NCBI GenBank assembly: GCA_012797975.1
Contig: JAAZOD010000015.1
Location: forward strand, 1 to 64,000
Length of the DNA stretch: 64,000 nt
Direction: 5' to 3'
Origin: Pelolinea sp.
Lineage (GTDB): Bacteria; Chloroflexota; Anaerolineae; Anaerolineales; Anaerolineaceae
Shown: positions 35,150-43,280 of the stretch, piece after piece
Layout: the number at the start of each line of letters is the position of its first letter
How positions within the stretch are numbered: the stretch's first letter is position 1
Notes under the pieces: model-generated
The model's database searches: none
What the model was told of the DNA's origin: nothing
What the model saw: only the letters and a program-made list of their open reading frames with translations
Made by a program: the position numbers and the translations under genes

Positions 35150-35821
35150 ATGGCAGGATATGACCGGCAAAAACAAAGTGTGAGCGAGCTATGCCAGATC
35201 TTGCTGAAACGGGGCTATTTGAAAACAACCGAGGGGAATGTGTCAGTGCGCGTGGCACAGGGGACGGCCTTCGCCATCACCCCCTCCAGCTACGATTATG
35301 CACTCATGAAGGCGGACGACATCTGTGTGCTCGATTTTGGCCTGACCCAGCTTGAGGGAGACCGCAAACCTTCCATCGAGAGCGCCATGCATGCCGCCGT
35401 CTATCAGACCCGCCCCGATGTGCATGTCATCATTCACACCCACCAACCTTATGCCAGTGCGTTGGGTATTCTCAATAAACCGATCCCGCACCTGTTCGAT
35501 GAACAGGTGCGTTTTTTGGGGCGCTCCGTCGAAATCATCCCTTACGCTCCATCAGGGACGGGCATGTTGAAGAAGAACGTGCGCAGGATGATCGGCAACG
35601 GGAACAATGCTTTCATCCTGCAAAACCATGGTGTGCTGGTTTTTGGCGGGGATGCGGAACTGGCCATCCATACCATGGCACTGCTCGAAAAATGTGCGCT
35701 GGTCTACTTGCTTTCTCTGCTGACAGAAGAAAAAGTATCCAGGATTCCGCTGGCGGTGCGCGAGATCGCTTTCTCCAAACTGCGCGCCGATGAAAAGAGA
35801 TTTGCAAAGCTTGATCTGTAG
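35150..35821 (+). CDS. Class II aldolase/adducin family protein (fuculose-phosphate aldolase-like)
   Basis: 223 aa. TTEGNVSVRV (about residues 25-34) and ITPSSYDY form the phosphate-binding region, HTHQPYASALG (about 95-105) gives two zinc-binding histidines, and LQNHGVLVFG near 160 gives the third. Members are Zn-dependent retro-aldolases that cut sugar-1-phosphates into DHAP or related products, or epimerases/decarboxylases. Preceded by AGAGGAAGAA and first in an operon with a class III aminotransferase (14 bp later), an MFS transporter and an FGGY kinase, so its substrate is probably the phosphorylated product of that kinase. Confidence 0.88.
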   Translation: MAGYDRQKQSVSELCQILLKRGYLKTTEGNVSVRVAQGTAFAITPSSYDYALMKADDICVLDFGLTQLEGDRKPSIESAMHAAVYQTRPDVHVIIHTHQPYASALGILNKPIPHLFDEQVRFLGRSVEIIPYAPSGTGMLKKNVRRMIGNGNNAFILQNHGVLVFGGDAELAIHTMALLEKCALVYLLSLLTEEKVSRIPLAVREIAFSKLRADEKRFAKLDL

Positions 35822-35834
35822 AGGAAAATGAACC

Positions 35835-37289
35835 ATGAGTGAACAAAAATACGCCATCTCCCAATATCCGGATGTGGATGCCATCTATCAACAACTGGAT
35901 GCATTGGTCAGCCAACCCCTGCGCCCGCTCAAACGCGAGGCCATGCAGGCTGTGCTGGAATATTACGATTCAAAATGTGCACGTTCCAAACAGCTTACGG
36001 ATGAAGCAAAACAGATCATCCCGGGCGGGGTGCAGCACAACCTGGCCTTCAACTATCCCTTCCCCATCGCCATAGAAAAGGCCCAGGATGCTCATTTATG
36101 GGACGTGGACGGAAACCGTTATATCGATTTTCTGCAGGCGGGCGGCCCCACCATGCTGGGCAGCAATTATGCTCCGCTTCGTGAAAAAGTATTCGAACTG
36201 CTGCGTTCCTGCGGACCCGTGACCGGCCTGTTTCACGAATTTGAACTCAAGCTGGCACGATTGATCCAAAGTTATATGCCATCCATTGAAATGTTCCGCA
36301 TGCTCGGTTCCGGCACCGAAGGGGTGATGGCCGCCATCCGCGCCGCCCGCACTTTCACCAAAAAGAAGTATGTCATCAAGGTGGGGGGTGCCTATCACGG
36401 CTGGAGCGATGGGATGATCTATGGGCTGCATGTGCCGGGCACAGGCCGGCTGGAAGCCAAGGGTATTCCGCACGGCGGAACATCGGCAACGCAGGAATTC
36501 TTTCCCAACTCCCTCTCTGCTTTGCGCCGGCATCTGATCCTCAACCGTGTCCGCGGCGGTACTGCGGCGGTCATCCTGGAACCGGTCGGCCCCGAATCAG
36601 GCACGCGGCCCGTGCCGTATGATTTCAATCGAAAGGTGCGCGAATTATGCGATGAATTTGGAGCTTTGTTGATCTTTGATGAGGTGGTCACCGGTTTTCG
36701 GTTGGGCATGAGGGGAGCCCAGGGCTACTTTGGGGTGAAACCCGATCTGACCGTTTTTGGGAAATGCATCACCGGCGGCTATCCGATGGCCGGCGGAGTG
36801 GGTGGACGAGCGGACGTGGTAAGCTGTTTCGCGGCCGGCATCGGCGGAACCGGTGAGCGGGCGTATATCGGCGGCACCCTTTCCGCCAACCCCCTTTCCT
36901 GTGTGGCAGGCTATTATGCGCTCAAAGAAATGGAACGCACCAATGCACCGCTGATCGCGGGGAAAGCCGGGGACCGGCTGACCGCCGGATTGCAGAACAT
37001 CATCACCCGCCTGGGGCTGCCCTTTGTGGCATACAACCAGGGCAGCATTGTTCATCTGGAAACATCCGGTGTGATGCTGTTGGACCTGCACAACCCCATC
37101 CGCACGCTGAAAGAACTAAAACCGCGCAAACACATGATCGAGGAAATGGGCGCCGCCTACATGGCCAATGGGTTGATCACCCTGGCCGGTTCGCGCATGT
37201 ACACCTCATTAGCCGATACGGATGCAGTGATCGATGAAGCGCTCAACCGTTTTGAAACGGTACTATCATGTATTGAAGGTGTTAAATAA
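35835..37289 (+). CDS. Class III aminotransferase, glutamate-1-semialdehyde aminomutase-like
   Basis: 484 aa. PLP enzyme: LLIFDEVVTGFRLGMRGAQG holds the cofactor aspartate and TVFGKCITGGYPMAGGVGG the Schiff-base lysine K310. IPGGVQHNLAFNYPFPI and HLWDVDGNRYIDF near residues 60-95 are shared with GSA aminomutases. It is longer than HemL (about 430 aa), and the operon is catabolic rather than tetrapyrrole-related, so I infer transamination or 1,2-amino transfer on an amino sugar, amino polyol or amino acid derivative. True substrate unknown. Second gene of the operon. Confidence 0.88.
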   Translation: MSEQKYAISQYPDVDAIYQQLDALVSQPLRPLKREAMQAVLEYYDSKCARSKQLTDEAKQIIPGGVQHNLAFNYPFPIAIEKAQDAHLWDVDGNRYIDFLQAGGPTMLGSNYAPLREKVFELLRSCGPVTGLFHEFELKLARLIQSYMPSIEMFRMLGSGTEGVMAAIRAARTFTKKKYVIKVGGAYHGWSDGMIYGLHVPGTGRLEAKGIPHGGTSATQEFFPNSLSALRRHLILNRVRGGTAAVILEPVGPESGTRPVPYDFNRKVRELCDEFGALLIFDEVVTGFRLGMRGAQGYFGVKPDLTVFGKCITGGYPMAGGVGGRADVVSCFAAGIGGTGERAYIGGTLSANPLSCVAGYYALKEMERTNAPLIAGKAGDRLTAGLQNIITRLGLPFVAYNQGSIVHLETSGVMLLDLHNPIRTLKELKPRKHMIEEMGAAYMANGLITLAGSRMYTSLADTDAVIDEALNRFETVLSCIEGVK

Positions 37290-37320
37290 TCCAATGGAAT
37301 TGAATTAAGGAGGGTTCACA

Positions 37321-38529
37321 ATGGCACAAGAGTACAAACTATATAAGTATCGTTGGGTGGTTTTGGCTGTTTTCATGTTCATCAATCTGACCATGCAAAT
37401 GCTGTGGATCTCGTATGCTCCCATCACCGGTCCGGCAGCGACCTATTACGGTGTAACCGACCTGAAGATCGGGCTGCTCTCCATGGTATTCATGATCGCC
37501 TTCATCCCGCTTTCCCTGCCAGTTTCCTGGATCATCGATAAATATGGCTATCGCAAAGCGGTGAGCATTGGCGCCATTCTGATGGGTGTGTTCGGACTGG
37601 TGCGCGGTTTTGCCGGCACCAACTATGCGACGGCATTGATCAGCACCATCGGGATCGCGGTGGCCCAGCCATTTCTATTGAACGCGTGGACGACCGTTCC
37701 GGCGAAATGGTTCAAGAAAGAAGAACGTGCCACCATCGTTGGGTTCATCACGCTGGCCAACCTGGTGGGAACCGGATTGGGAATGGTCATCACGCCCATG
37801 CTGTACGAAGGCGGTACCCCCATCGCGTCCATTCAAGTGATCTACGGAGGGATCGCCGCGCTGTCATCCCTGCTGTTCCTCATTCTCGCCCGCGAAAATC
37901 CACCCACCCCACCCTGTGCGGAAGAGGGGGAGGTGCGCGCACTCATGCTGGATGGATTGAAACACGCCCTGAAAGTGAAGCCATTCCTGATGTTCCTGGC
38001 GATCTCTTTTGTGGGACTTGGCATCTTCAACGGTGTCACCACCTGGGTGGAAGGCATCATCCGGCCACGCAGCTTCACCCCCACCGATGCCGGCACCATG
38101 GGCGCCCTGATGCTGGTGGGCGGAATACTGGGAGCCGTTGTGCTGCCAGCCATTTCCGACAAACAACAAAAACGGCAGCGCTTTTTATACCTCGGGATCG
38201 CCCTGGCCATTCCGGGATTGCTGGGGATCACCTATGCGACCAATTTGTGGATATTGTACGGCTCCGCTTTCGTCCTCGGCTTTTTCCTGGTCAGCGCCAA
38301 CCCGATCGGAATGCAATATGCCACCGAAGTCACCTACCCCACGCCCGAGGGCACATCCAATGGGCTCATCCAGCTCTGCGGCCAGGCAGCCGTGGTATTC
38401 GTGTATGTGATGGAAGCCATGCGCACGGAGGATGGTTCCTTCACACCTTCCCTGCTGCTGGCAGCAGCACTGTTGGGCGTATGCCTGCTGCTCATCACGC
38501 AAATGAAAGATGTTGAGAAGAGCAAGTAA
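37321..38529 (+). CDS. Major facilitator superfamily transporter
   Basis: 402 aa with twelve predicted helices. The family A-loop is seen as SWIIDKYGYRKAVSIGAILM between helices 2 and 3, and a longer cytoplasmic loop (about residues 195-220) splits the two halves. Good AAGGAGG site before ATG. Lies between the aminotransferase (31 bp) and the kinase gene (11 bp), so it likely imports the operon's substrate. Its topology resembles FLVCR/Lpl-type or organic-acid carriers; substrate cannot be read from sequence. Confidence 0.9.
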   Translation: MAQEYKLYKYRWVVLAVFMFINLTMQMLWISYAPITGPAATYYGVTDLKIGLLSMVFMIAFIPLSLPVSWIIDKYGYRKAVSIGAILMGVFGLVRGFAGTNYATALISTIGIAVAQPFLLNAWTTVPAKWFKKEERATIVGFITLANLVGTGLGMVITPMLYEGGTPIASIQVIYGGIAALSSLLFLILARENPPTPPCAEEGEVRALMLDGLKHALKVKPFLMFLAISFVGLGIFNGVTTWVEGIIRPRSFTPTDAGTMGALMLVGGILGAVVLPAISDKQQKRQRFLYLGIALAIPGLLGITYATNLWILYGSAFVLGFFLVSANPIGMQYATEVTYPTPEGTSNGLIQLCGQAAVVFVYVMEAMRTEDGSFTPSLLLAAALLGVCLLLITQMKDVEKSK

Positions 38530-38540
38530 AGGGAAAGCCC

Positions 38541-40115
38541 ATGAAATCCAAGAGAGCGATCCTGGCTGTCGACCTGGGGACTTCGGGGGTGAAGGTTGCC
38601 CTCATTGCCGTGGATGGGCAGGTGTTGGGTTGGGATAGCGAACCATTGAAGCTGATCCTCACCCGGGATGGCGGGACGGAACAGGCACCGCAGGAATGGT
38701 GGCAATCATTTTTGACCGCATCCAAACGGCTACTCAAGAAACATCAAGAACATGCCGCCGCGGTCTATGCGGTCTGCTGTTCCACCCAGGGGGAAGGTAC
38801 CGTGCCGGTGGACGAGCGCGGTCAGCCCTTGTCGAACTGCATCCTTTGGATGGACATGCGCGGGGCAGCCAACCTGAAGAAACAGCTTCAAGGAATGCTC
38901 AATATCGATGGCGCAGCCGTGCAAAAAGTGTTGCGCTTCATCCAATTGACCGGGGGAATGCCTTCCATGACCGGCAAAGATCCCTCAGCCCACATGCTGT
39001 ACATTCGCGATGAGATGCCGCACATCTACGAGAGAACCTACCGCTTCCTGAACGTGCTGGACTATATGAATCTGCGCCTGACAGGGAGGTTTGTAGCCAC
39101 TGCCGATTCCATCCTCACCTCCTGGGTGACCGACAACCGTGACCCGAACGACATTCATTATGATGACGGATTGATCAAAACACTGGGTGTGGACAAAGAG
39201 AAATTGCCCGAGATCGTTCCCTGCACCGCCGTGGTGGGCACGTTGCTGCCCGAGGTTGCCAGAGAACTTGGATTGAAGCCGGAGACAAGCGTGGTGGCCG
39301 GCTCCATCGATAACACCGCTGCCGCCATCGGCGCCGGTGCGGTGGAAGACTACGCTATGCATGTATATATTGGCACATCCTCCTGGATGGCTGCGCACGT
39401 GCCGTATAAAAAAACCGATCTCACTTCCTCGCTGGCCTCCGTCCCCTGTGCAGTTCCCGGGCGGTATCTCTTGACCGCCCTGCAGGCCACGGCAGGCGGG
39501 AACCTCACCTTCTTACGCGATAAGATCCTGTATCATAAAGACGAGCTGCTGCAAGAAGCAGATGTGCCCGATATTTTCAAAGTGCTGGACCAGATCGCCG
39601 AGCGGGTGCCCGCCGGAAGCCATGGTGTGATCTACACACCCTGGATCTGGGGCGAAAGAGCGCCGGTGGACGATCGCAATGTGCGCGCGGGACTTTTCAA
39701 TCTATCGCTCAACAGCAACCGCGAAGACATCATCCGCGCCTTTCTGGAAGGCATTGCATTGAACACGCGCTGGATGCTGGCCCCGGTGGAAAAGTTTCTC
39801 AAAAGGAAAGTGGAATCCATGACCATCGTGGGCGGGGGAGCGCAATCGAATGTATGGTGCCAGATCTTCGCCGATGTGATGAACGTGGAGATCAAACAGG
39901 CGGCAGATCCCGTTTGTGCCAATGCGCGCGGGGCGGCATGGATCGCGGCCGCTGGTTTGAACGAGATCGGCTTTGCCGACCTCCCACAGCTGACAAAAAT
40001 TCAACATACCTACCAGCCCAAAACAGCAAACCGGGCTACCTATGATGAGCGTTTCGCGGTCTTTTGTTCTGTCTACAAACAGATGAAGGGCATCTATCGA
40101 AAATTGAACGGCTGA
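38541..40115 (+). CDS. FGGY family carbohydrate kinase (xylulokinase-like)
   Basis: 524 aa, full length for FGGY kinases. The N-terminal domain begins ILAVDLGTSGVKVALIAVDG (ATP phosphate loop), with AVCCSTQGEGTVPVDERGQP and ILWMDMRG as the sugar-binding region. AGSIDNTAAAIGAGAVED and MTIVGGGAQSNVWCQIFADV belong to the second actin-like domain. It phosphorylates a pentulose, polyol or related compound after import. Last gene of the operon, 11 bp after the MFS gene. A stem-loop follows at 40120-40145. Confidence 0.9.
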   Translation: MKSKRAILAVDLGTSGVKVALIAVDGQVLGWDSEPLKLILTRDGGTEQAPQEWWQSFLTASKRLLKKHQEHAAAVYAVCCSTQGEGTVPVDERGQPLSNCILWMDMRGAANLKKQLQGMLNIDGAAVQKVLRFIQLTGGMPSMTGKDPSAHMLYIRDEMPHIYERTYRFLNVLDYMNLRLTGRFVATADSILTSWVTDNRDPNDIHYDDGLIKTLGVDKEKLPEIVPCTAVVGTLLPEVARELGLKPETSVVAGSIDNTAAAIGAGAVEDYAMHVYIGTSSWMAAHVPYKKTDLTSSLASVPCAVPGRYLLTALQATAGGNLTFLRDKILYHKDELLQEADVPDIFKVLDQIAERVPAGSHGVIYTPWIWGERAPVDDRNVRAGLFNLSLNSNREDIIRAFLEGIALNTRWMLAPVEKFLKRKVESMTIVGGGAQSNVWCQIFADVMNVEIKQAADPVCANARGAAWIAAAGLNEIGFADLPQLTKIQHTYQPKTANRATYDERFAVFCSVYKQMKGIYRKLNG

Positions 40116-40119
40116 CGCG

Positions 40120-40145
40120 TTGGGGAATGCTCTGTCATTCCCCAA
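40120..40145. terminator. Stem-loop between convergent operon end and yjbQ
   Basis: Perfect 10-bp stem TTGGGGAATG (40120-40129) with CATTCCCCAA (40136-40145), 6-nt loop. There is no clear T tract, so intrinsic termination is uncertain; the right arm includes the yjbQ stop region. Confidence 0.5.
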
Positions 40146-40554
40146 TGATCTTCACCAGCACTCGTTTTTTTCGATTTCCGTCAAATTCGCCGTAGAAGAT
40201 CTGTTCCCACGGTCCCAGATCAAGCTTTCCGCTGGTCACAGCCACCACCACCTCGCGCCCCATCACCTGCCGTTTGAGATGGGCATCCGCATTGTCCTCT
40301 CCGGTGCGGTTATGCTGGTAGGCGTTCAGCGGTTCGTGGGGCGCTAGTGCTTCAAGCCACACATCATAATCATGCAGCAAACCATTTTCATCATCGTTGA
40401 TATAGACACTGGCGGTAATGTGCATGGCATTCACCAGGCAAAGCCCTTCTTGCATGCCGCTTTCAAGCAGACATTTCTCAACCTGGGGGGTGATATTGCG
40501 ATACGCCCTGCGGGAAGGGATGTTGAACCACAGCTCTTTTCTGTAACTCTTCAT
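40135..40554 (-). CDS. yjbQ: YjbQ/UPF0047 family protein
   Basis: 139 aa, exactly the family size. [20 protein letters not shown] (about residues 38-57) and [21 protein letters not shown] (about 80-100) hold the conserved histidines, and [14 protein letters not shown] ends the core. Some members have weak thiamine-phosphate synthase activity in E. coli, but the physiological role is not settled. Convergent with the kinase operon. Nothing in the sequence ties it to the neighbours. Confidence 0.92.
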   Translation of the reverse strand: MKSYRKELWFNIPSRRAYRNITPQVEKCLLESGMQEGLCLVNAMHITASVYINDDENGLLHDYDVWLEALAPHEPLNAYQHNRTGEDNADAHLKRQVMGREVVVAVTSGKLDLGPWEQIFYGEFDGNRKKRVLVKIIGE

Positions 40555-40707
40555 GCTTCACCTCGCTCGTGATGTTGTCCTTCTTCTCCATCGGTCTTTG
40601 AAAAGGATATGGATACCAATCTTAACACAAGCCATTCACCGCCACATTGTTTTCTCTATTCGCCAAAAGACAGGATTTATACAGTAAACTTAAAGATTGA
40701 GGAGACA

Positions 40708-41244
40708 ATGGAGAACGAGTCAATTTTTCAAGTTCATATGCCCGATGTGGATGTACGCCCGGGGTTGGAAGGAATCTTCCACCAGGCAAAAGAACTGGCA
40801 AAAGGAGAAACCCGGCTGGCAGATGGAAGCCACCTGCGGCGGGTGGTGATCGTATCACCCGGCAGACTGCTGTTGATCAAAGACTCCTATCCTCCCGATA
40901 CGCTGCCGATCGAATCGCGCATGGCATTGGAAGAGCTGTTGCCAGCCGATCGGGTGCTCAACATCGCGGTCATCGCCTACACGAATCTGGATGCGCTGCG
41001 GCAGGACATCCGCAAAGCCATCCCCTTCTTCGATTATTTACTGGGGTTTGCCTATTTGGGTCACGCGGTGTGGGTCTTTGAGGGCCACCGCTCCGCTCTG
41101 GAAATGGGCTGCACGGGGGCCGATTATGTGCTGGTCGATCAATGCATGCTGCCTTTTTTGGATCCCGGTTGGAAGAAAATCGTCCAAGAAAAAGCGCACG
41201 TCAAGAATGTGCGCATCCTTTCCATCCCGGACCAGCAGAAATAA
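40708..41244 (+). CDS. Uncharacterised conserved-looking protein
   Basis: 178 aa from ATG 40708, with GAGGAG just upstream; a longer frame from 40609 crosses what looks like promoter sequence and is rejected. Predicted soluble alpha/beta protein with regular hydrophobic strands (RRVVIVSPGRLLLI, RVLNIAVIAYTNLDAL, YLGHAVWVFEG, ADYVLVDQCMLPFL), reminiscent of a Rossmann-like fold without a nucleotide-binding loop. I do not recognise a family. Stands alone, followed by a terminator. Confidence 0.7.
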   Translation: MENESIFQVHMPDVDVRPGLEGIFHQAKELAKGETRLADGSHLRRVVIVSPGRLLLIKDSYPPDTLPIESRMALEELLPADRVLNIAVIAYTNLDALRQDIRKAIPFFDYLLGFAYLGHAVWVFEGHRSALEMGCTGADYVLVDQCMLPFLDPGWKKIVQEKAHVKNVRILSIPDQQK

Positions 41245-41272
41245 AAGACCCCGCCGATTCCAGCGGGGTCTT
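41245..41272. terminator. Intrinsic terminator
   Basis: 10-bp stem AAGACCCCGC (41245-41254) with GCGGGGTCTT (41263-41272), 8-nt loop. Placed between convergent genes. Confidence 0.75.
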
Positions 41273-41294
41273 CGATGACACGGGAAATTCCGAT

Positions 41295-42005
41295 CTATGG
41301 GTAGTTCTTATTGATGAACAGGTTGTATGTGATGTAATCTTCGTCGAGGTTGTAGAATTTGATGGCGATCTTTTCCTTCCACTGCAATTCGGTAGGAATG
41401 GCAAAGGTTGCCTGGAACGATCCGCCATCGGCCGAGTTCAAGCCGGCCACATAGTACCAGGTCTTTGCGGCAGAGGCGCCGTCTTTCATGTAAACCCCAA
41501 ACATATCGTCGGCGGGGAAATATTTGGTTTCCACGGTCACCGATTCACCCTTCACAACGCTGAGAATACTGAAGGTTGGAAAGTCATTGGGAGTGTACGG
41601 TTTTGGGGCAGGAGCCGCAGGAGTATAGGTGGTGTAATTGGCCGTATAGGATGTGGTGTTATAGAAGAAGTTGTAGCTGTAGTAGGGAGTGGTTGGACTT
41701 TCCAGGCGGATAGCAACAATATCTTCTCCCTTCAGTTCATCCGGAATATAGAATTTCGCTTTGAACGTTCCGCCAGCGCCGGTCCACAGTTTGGTAACCA
41801 AGATACCATTGATGCCCAGTGTTCCGTTGTATCCCATATAGACATAATACAGTTCATTGGCAGGGAACAAATATGTTTGGATGGTTACGGAATCATCGAC
41901 AACGACGCTCATGATATCGAATGTGGGGTATGTGGCTGCCTGGACGGGAACACACACAACCAGGATCAACAGTAATGCAACGAGCAGAGCAAATTTCTTT
42001 TTCAT
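41295..42005 (-). CDS. Secreted protein with two tandem ~90-residue beta repeats
   Basis: 236 aa from ATG 42005, which has GGAGGAGATC directly before it; the longer frame to 42065 is unlikely. A classic signal peptide (KKKFALLVALLLILVVCVPV then QA-A) precedes two copies of one domain: YPTFDIMSVVVDDSVTIQT with GTFKAKFYIPDELKGEDIVA, and FPTFSILSVVKGESVTVETK with GSFQATFAIPTELQWKEKIA. A proline/threonine-rich linker joins them. Each copy looks like an immunoglobulin-like beta sandwich. No catalytic motif. Possibly surface adhesion or matrix binding; function unknown. Confidence 0.8.
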   Translation of the reverse strand: MKKKFALLVALLLILVVCVPVQAATYPTFDIMSVVVDDSVTIQTYLFPANELYYVYMGYNGTLGINGILVTKLWTGAGGTFKAKFYIPDELKGEDIVAIRLESPTTPYYSYNFFYNTTSYTANYTTYTPAAPAPKPYTPNDFPTFSILSVVKGESVTVETKYFPADDMFGVYMKDGASAAKTWYYVAGLNSADGGSFQATFAIPTELQWKEKIAIKFYNLDEDYITYNLFINKNYP

Positions 42006-42149
42006 GATCTCCTCCGTGATCAAACTCTCAAGGGCGAAAACCCTGGATCTTAATACAAGCGGCATAGCAGGATGACACGCACCCCTGCTTCAGCTTTCAT
42101 TATAGCTAAATTTTTAAGGATAGCAATATCATTATTCAAAGTGCAACTA

Positions 42150-43265
42150 TTATGCCAGATTGTGCGCAACCCCTTCTTTCACATACGCATTGAGTTCTGC
42201 GATGCTCAGGTCTTTGATGCCCAATTTGTCCACCGTGCGCCCGGTGCGGTAATAGTCGGTCTTGTGAATGATGCAGGCCAGCCGGATCAGACTGTCGATC
42301 CCCCGCACGGAAATTCCGTACTGGTTTCCCAACGATGCGATGGGAACCAAACTCATGGGCACATCCTCAAAAATATAGCGATGCGAAAGGGTCGAAGGCG
42401 CTTTAATGCCATAATACCCGCTTTGGTTGTGGATCGCTTCGCGCAGGTCCTTTCCCTGCACGTTGTAGGCAAGCTCCAACCATTCCTGGGCAGTGCGGGC
42501 GCGAATGCCGACCGACGATGCCACCGTCACGCGTTCCCGGTCCAGCGCTTCCAACACGTACCCGACCGAAGGGGTGACGCCATCGATATAGAATTCGAAG
42601 TCGCCATGGGTCGATTCGATCCTGCCGGCATTGAGAATGGTCAATGCGGGATGAAAAATGGCACCCATGTTGTTCAAGCCCGTATGCAACACATCGATGC
42701 CGTGAATGAACTGCGGATACACATCCCCAATGGCGTTCAGCACCAATTCGGTGCGGTTGGCCGGCAAAGCAGCCACCGGCACCGCTTCTTTGATGCGGAA
42801 GATGCGCGCTTGGGCAGGTCCATCCGAACGGCTGGCATAGATGAACGTCTCGGTCTCAGCCACCACCGCATTGGCTTGGCAGCCCTCGCGGCGCAGGGTG
42901 GTATCAAACTCGATCGCGCCAAAGGTGCGCCCCGGGTTGAGAAGGATGATCTGCCCGTCATGCACATACGGAGCGATCCGCTTTGCCACGTCGGCATGCC
43001 CCGAGGAAGGCACCACCACCATGATCACCTCGGCGTTTTCCATTGCTTCGGAAACATCCGAGGTGGCTTTTTTCAGAACCGCAAACCCCTGCGGACCACC
43101 CGGAAAACTCTCCAATTCAATACCCCGGCGTTTTGCGATCACTTCAATGTGGCTGAAGGTGCGGTTGAAAAGAGTGACCTCTTTTCCCATCAATGCCAGG
43201 TGGGCAGCCATGGCCTTACCACCGTTACCGGCACCCACAACGGTATAGTTCTTTGGATATGTCAT
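42150..43265 (-). CDS. Opine (octopine/nopaline) dehydrogenase family enzyme
   Basis: 371 aa. The N-terminal dinucleotide-binding site is VVGAGNGGKAMAAHLALMGK (about residues 8-27). The C-terminal Octopine_DH domain has LNNMGAIFHPALTILNAGRI (about 212-231), where the conserved histidine would act in catalysis, and EALDRERVTVASSVGIRART. Family members reductively condense an amino acid with an alpha-keto acid, or run the reverse oxidation with NAD(P). The gene starts 15 bp after the cobalamin-enzyme gene and has AAGGAG before its ATG. With the Liv-type importer upstream, a catabolic direction is the better guess. Substrate unknown. Confidence 0.85.
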   Translation of the reverse strand: MTYPKNYTVVGAGNGGKAMAAHLALMGKEVTLFNRTFSHIEVIAKRRGIELESFPGGPQGFAVLKKATSDVSEAMENAEVIMVVVPSSGHADVAKRIAPYVHDGQIILLNPGRTFGAIEFDTTLRREGCQANAVVAETETFIYASRSDGPAQARIFRIKEAVPVAALPANRTELVLNAIGDVYPQFIHGIDVLHTGLNNMGAIFHPALTILNAGRIESTHGDFEFYIDGVTPSVGYVLEALDRERVTVASSVGIRARTAQEWLELAYNVQGKDLREAIHNQSGYYGIKAPSTLSHRYIFEDVPMSLVPIASLGNQYGISVRGIDSLIRLACIIHKTDYYRTGRTVDKLGIKDLSIAELNAYVKEGVAHNLA

Positions 43266-43280
43266 TTTGATCTCCTTCTT

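Noticed and set aside
35835-37289. Calling the class III aminotransferase hemL
   Set aside because: Motifs resemble GSA aminomutase, but the protein is longer and the operon is catabolic with no tetrapyrrole gene nearby.
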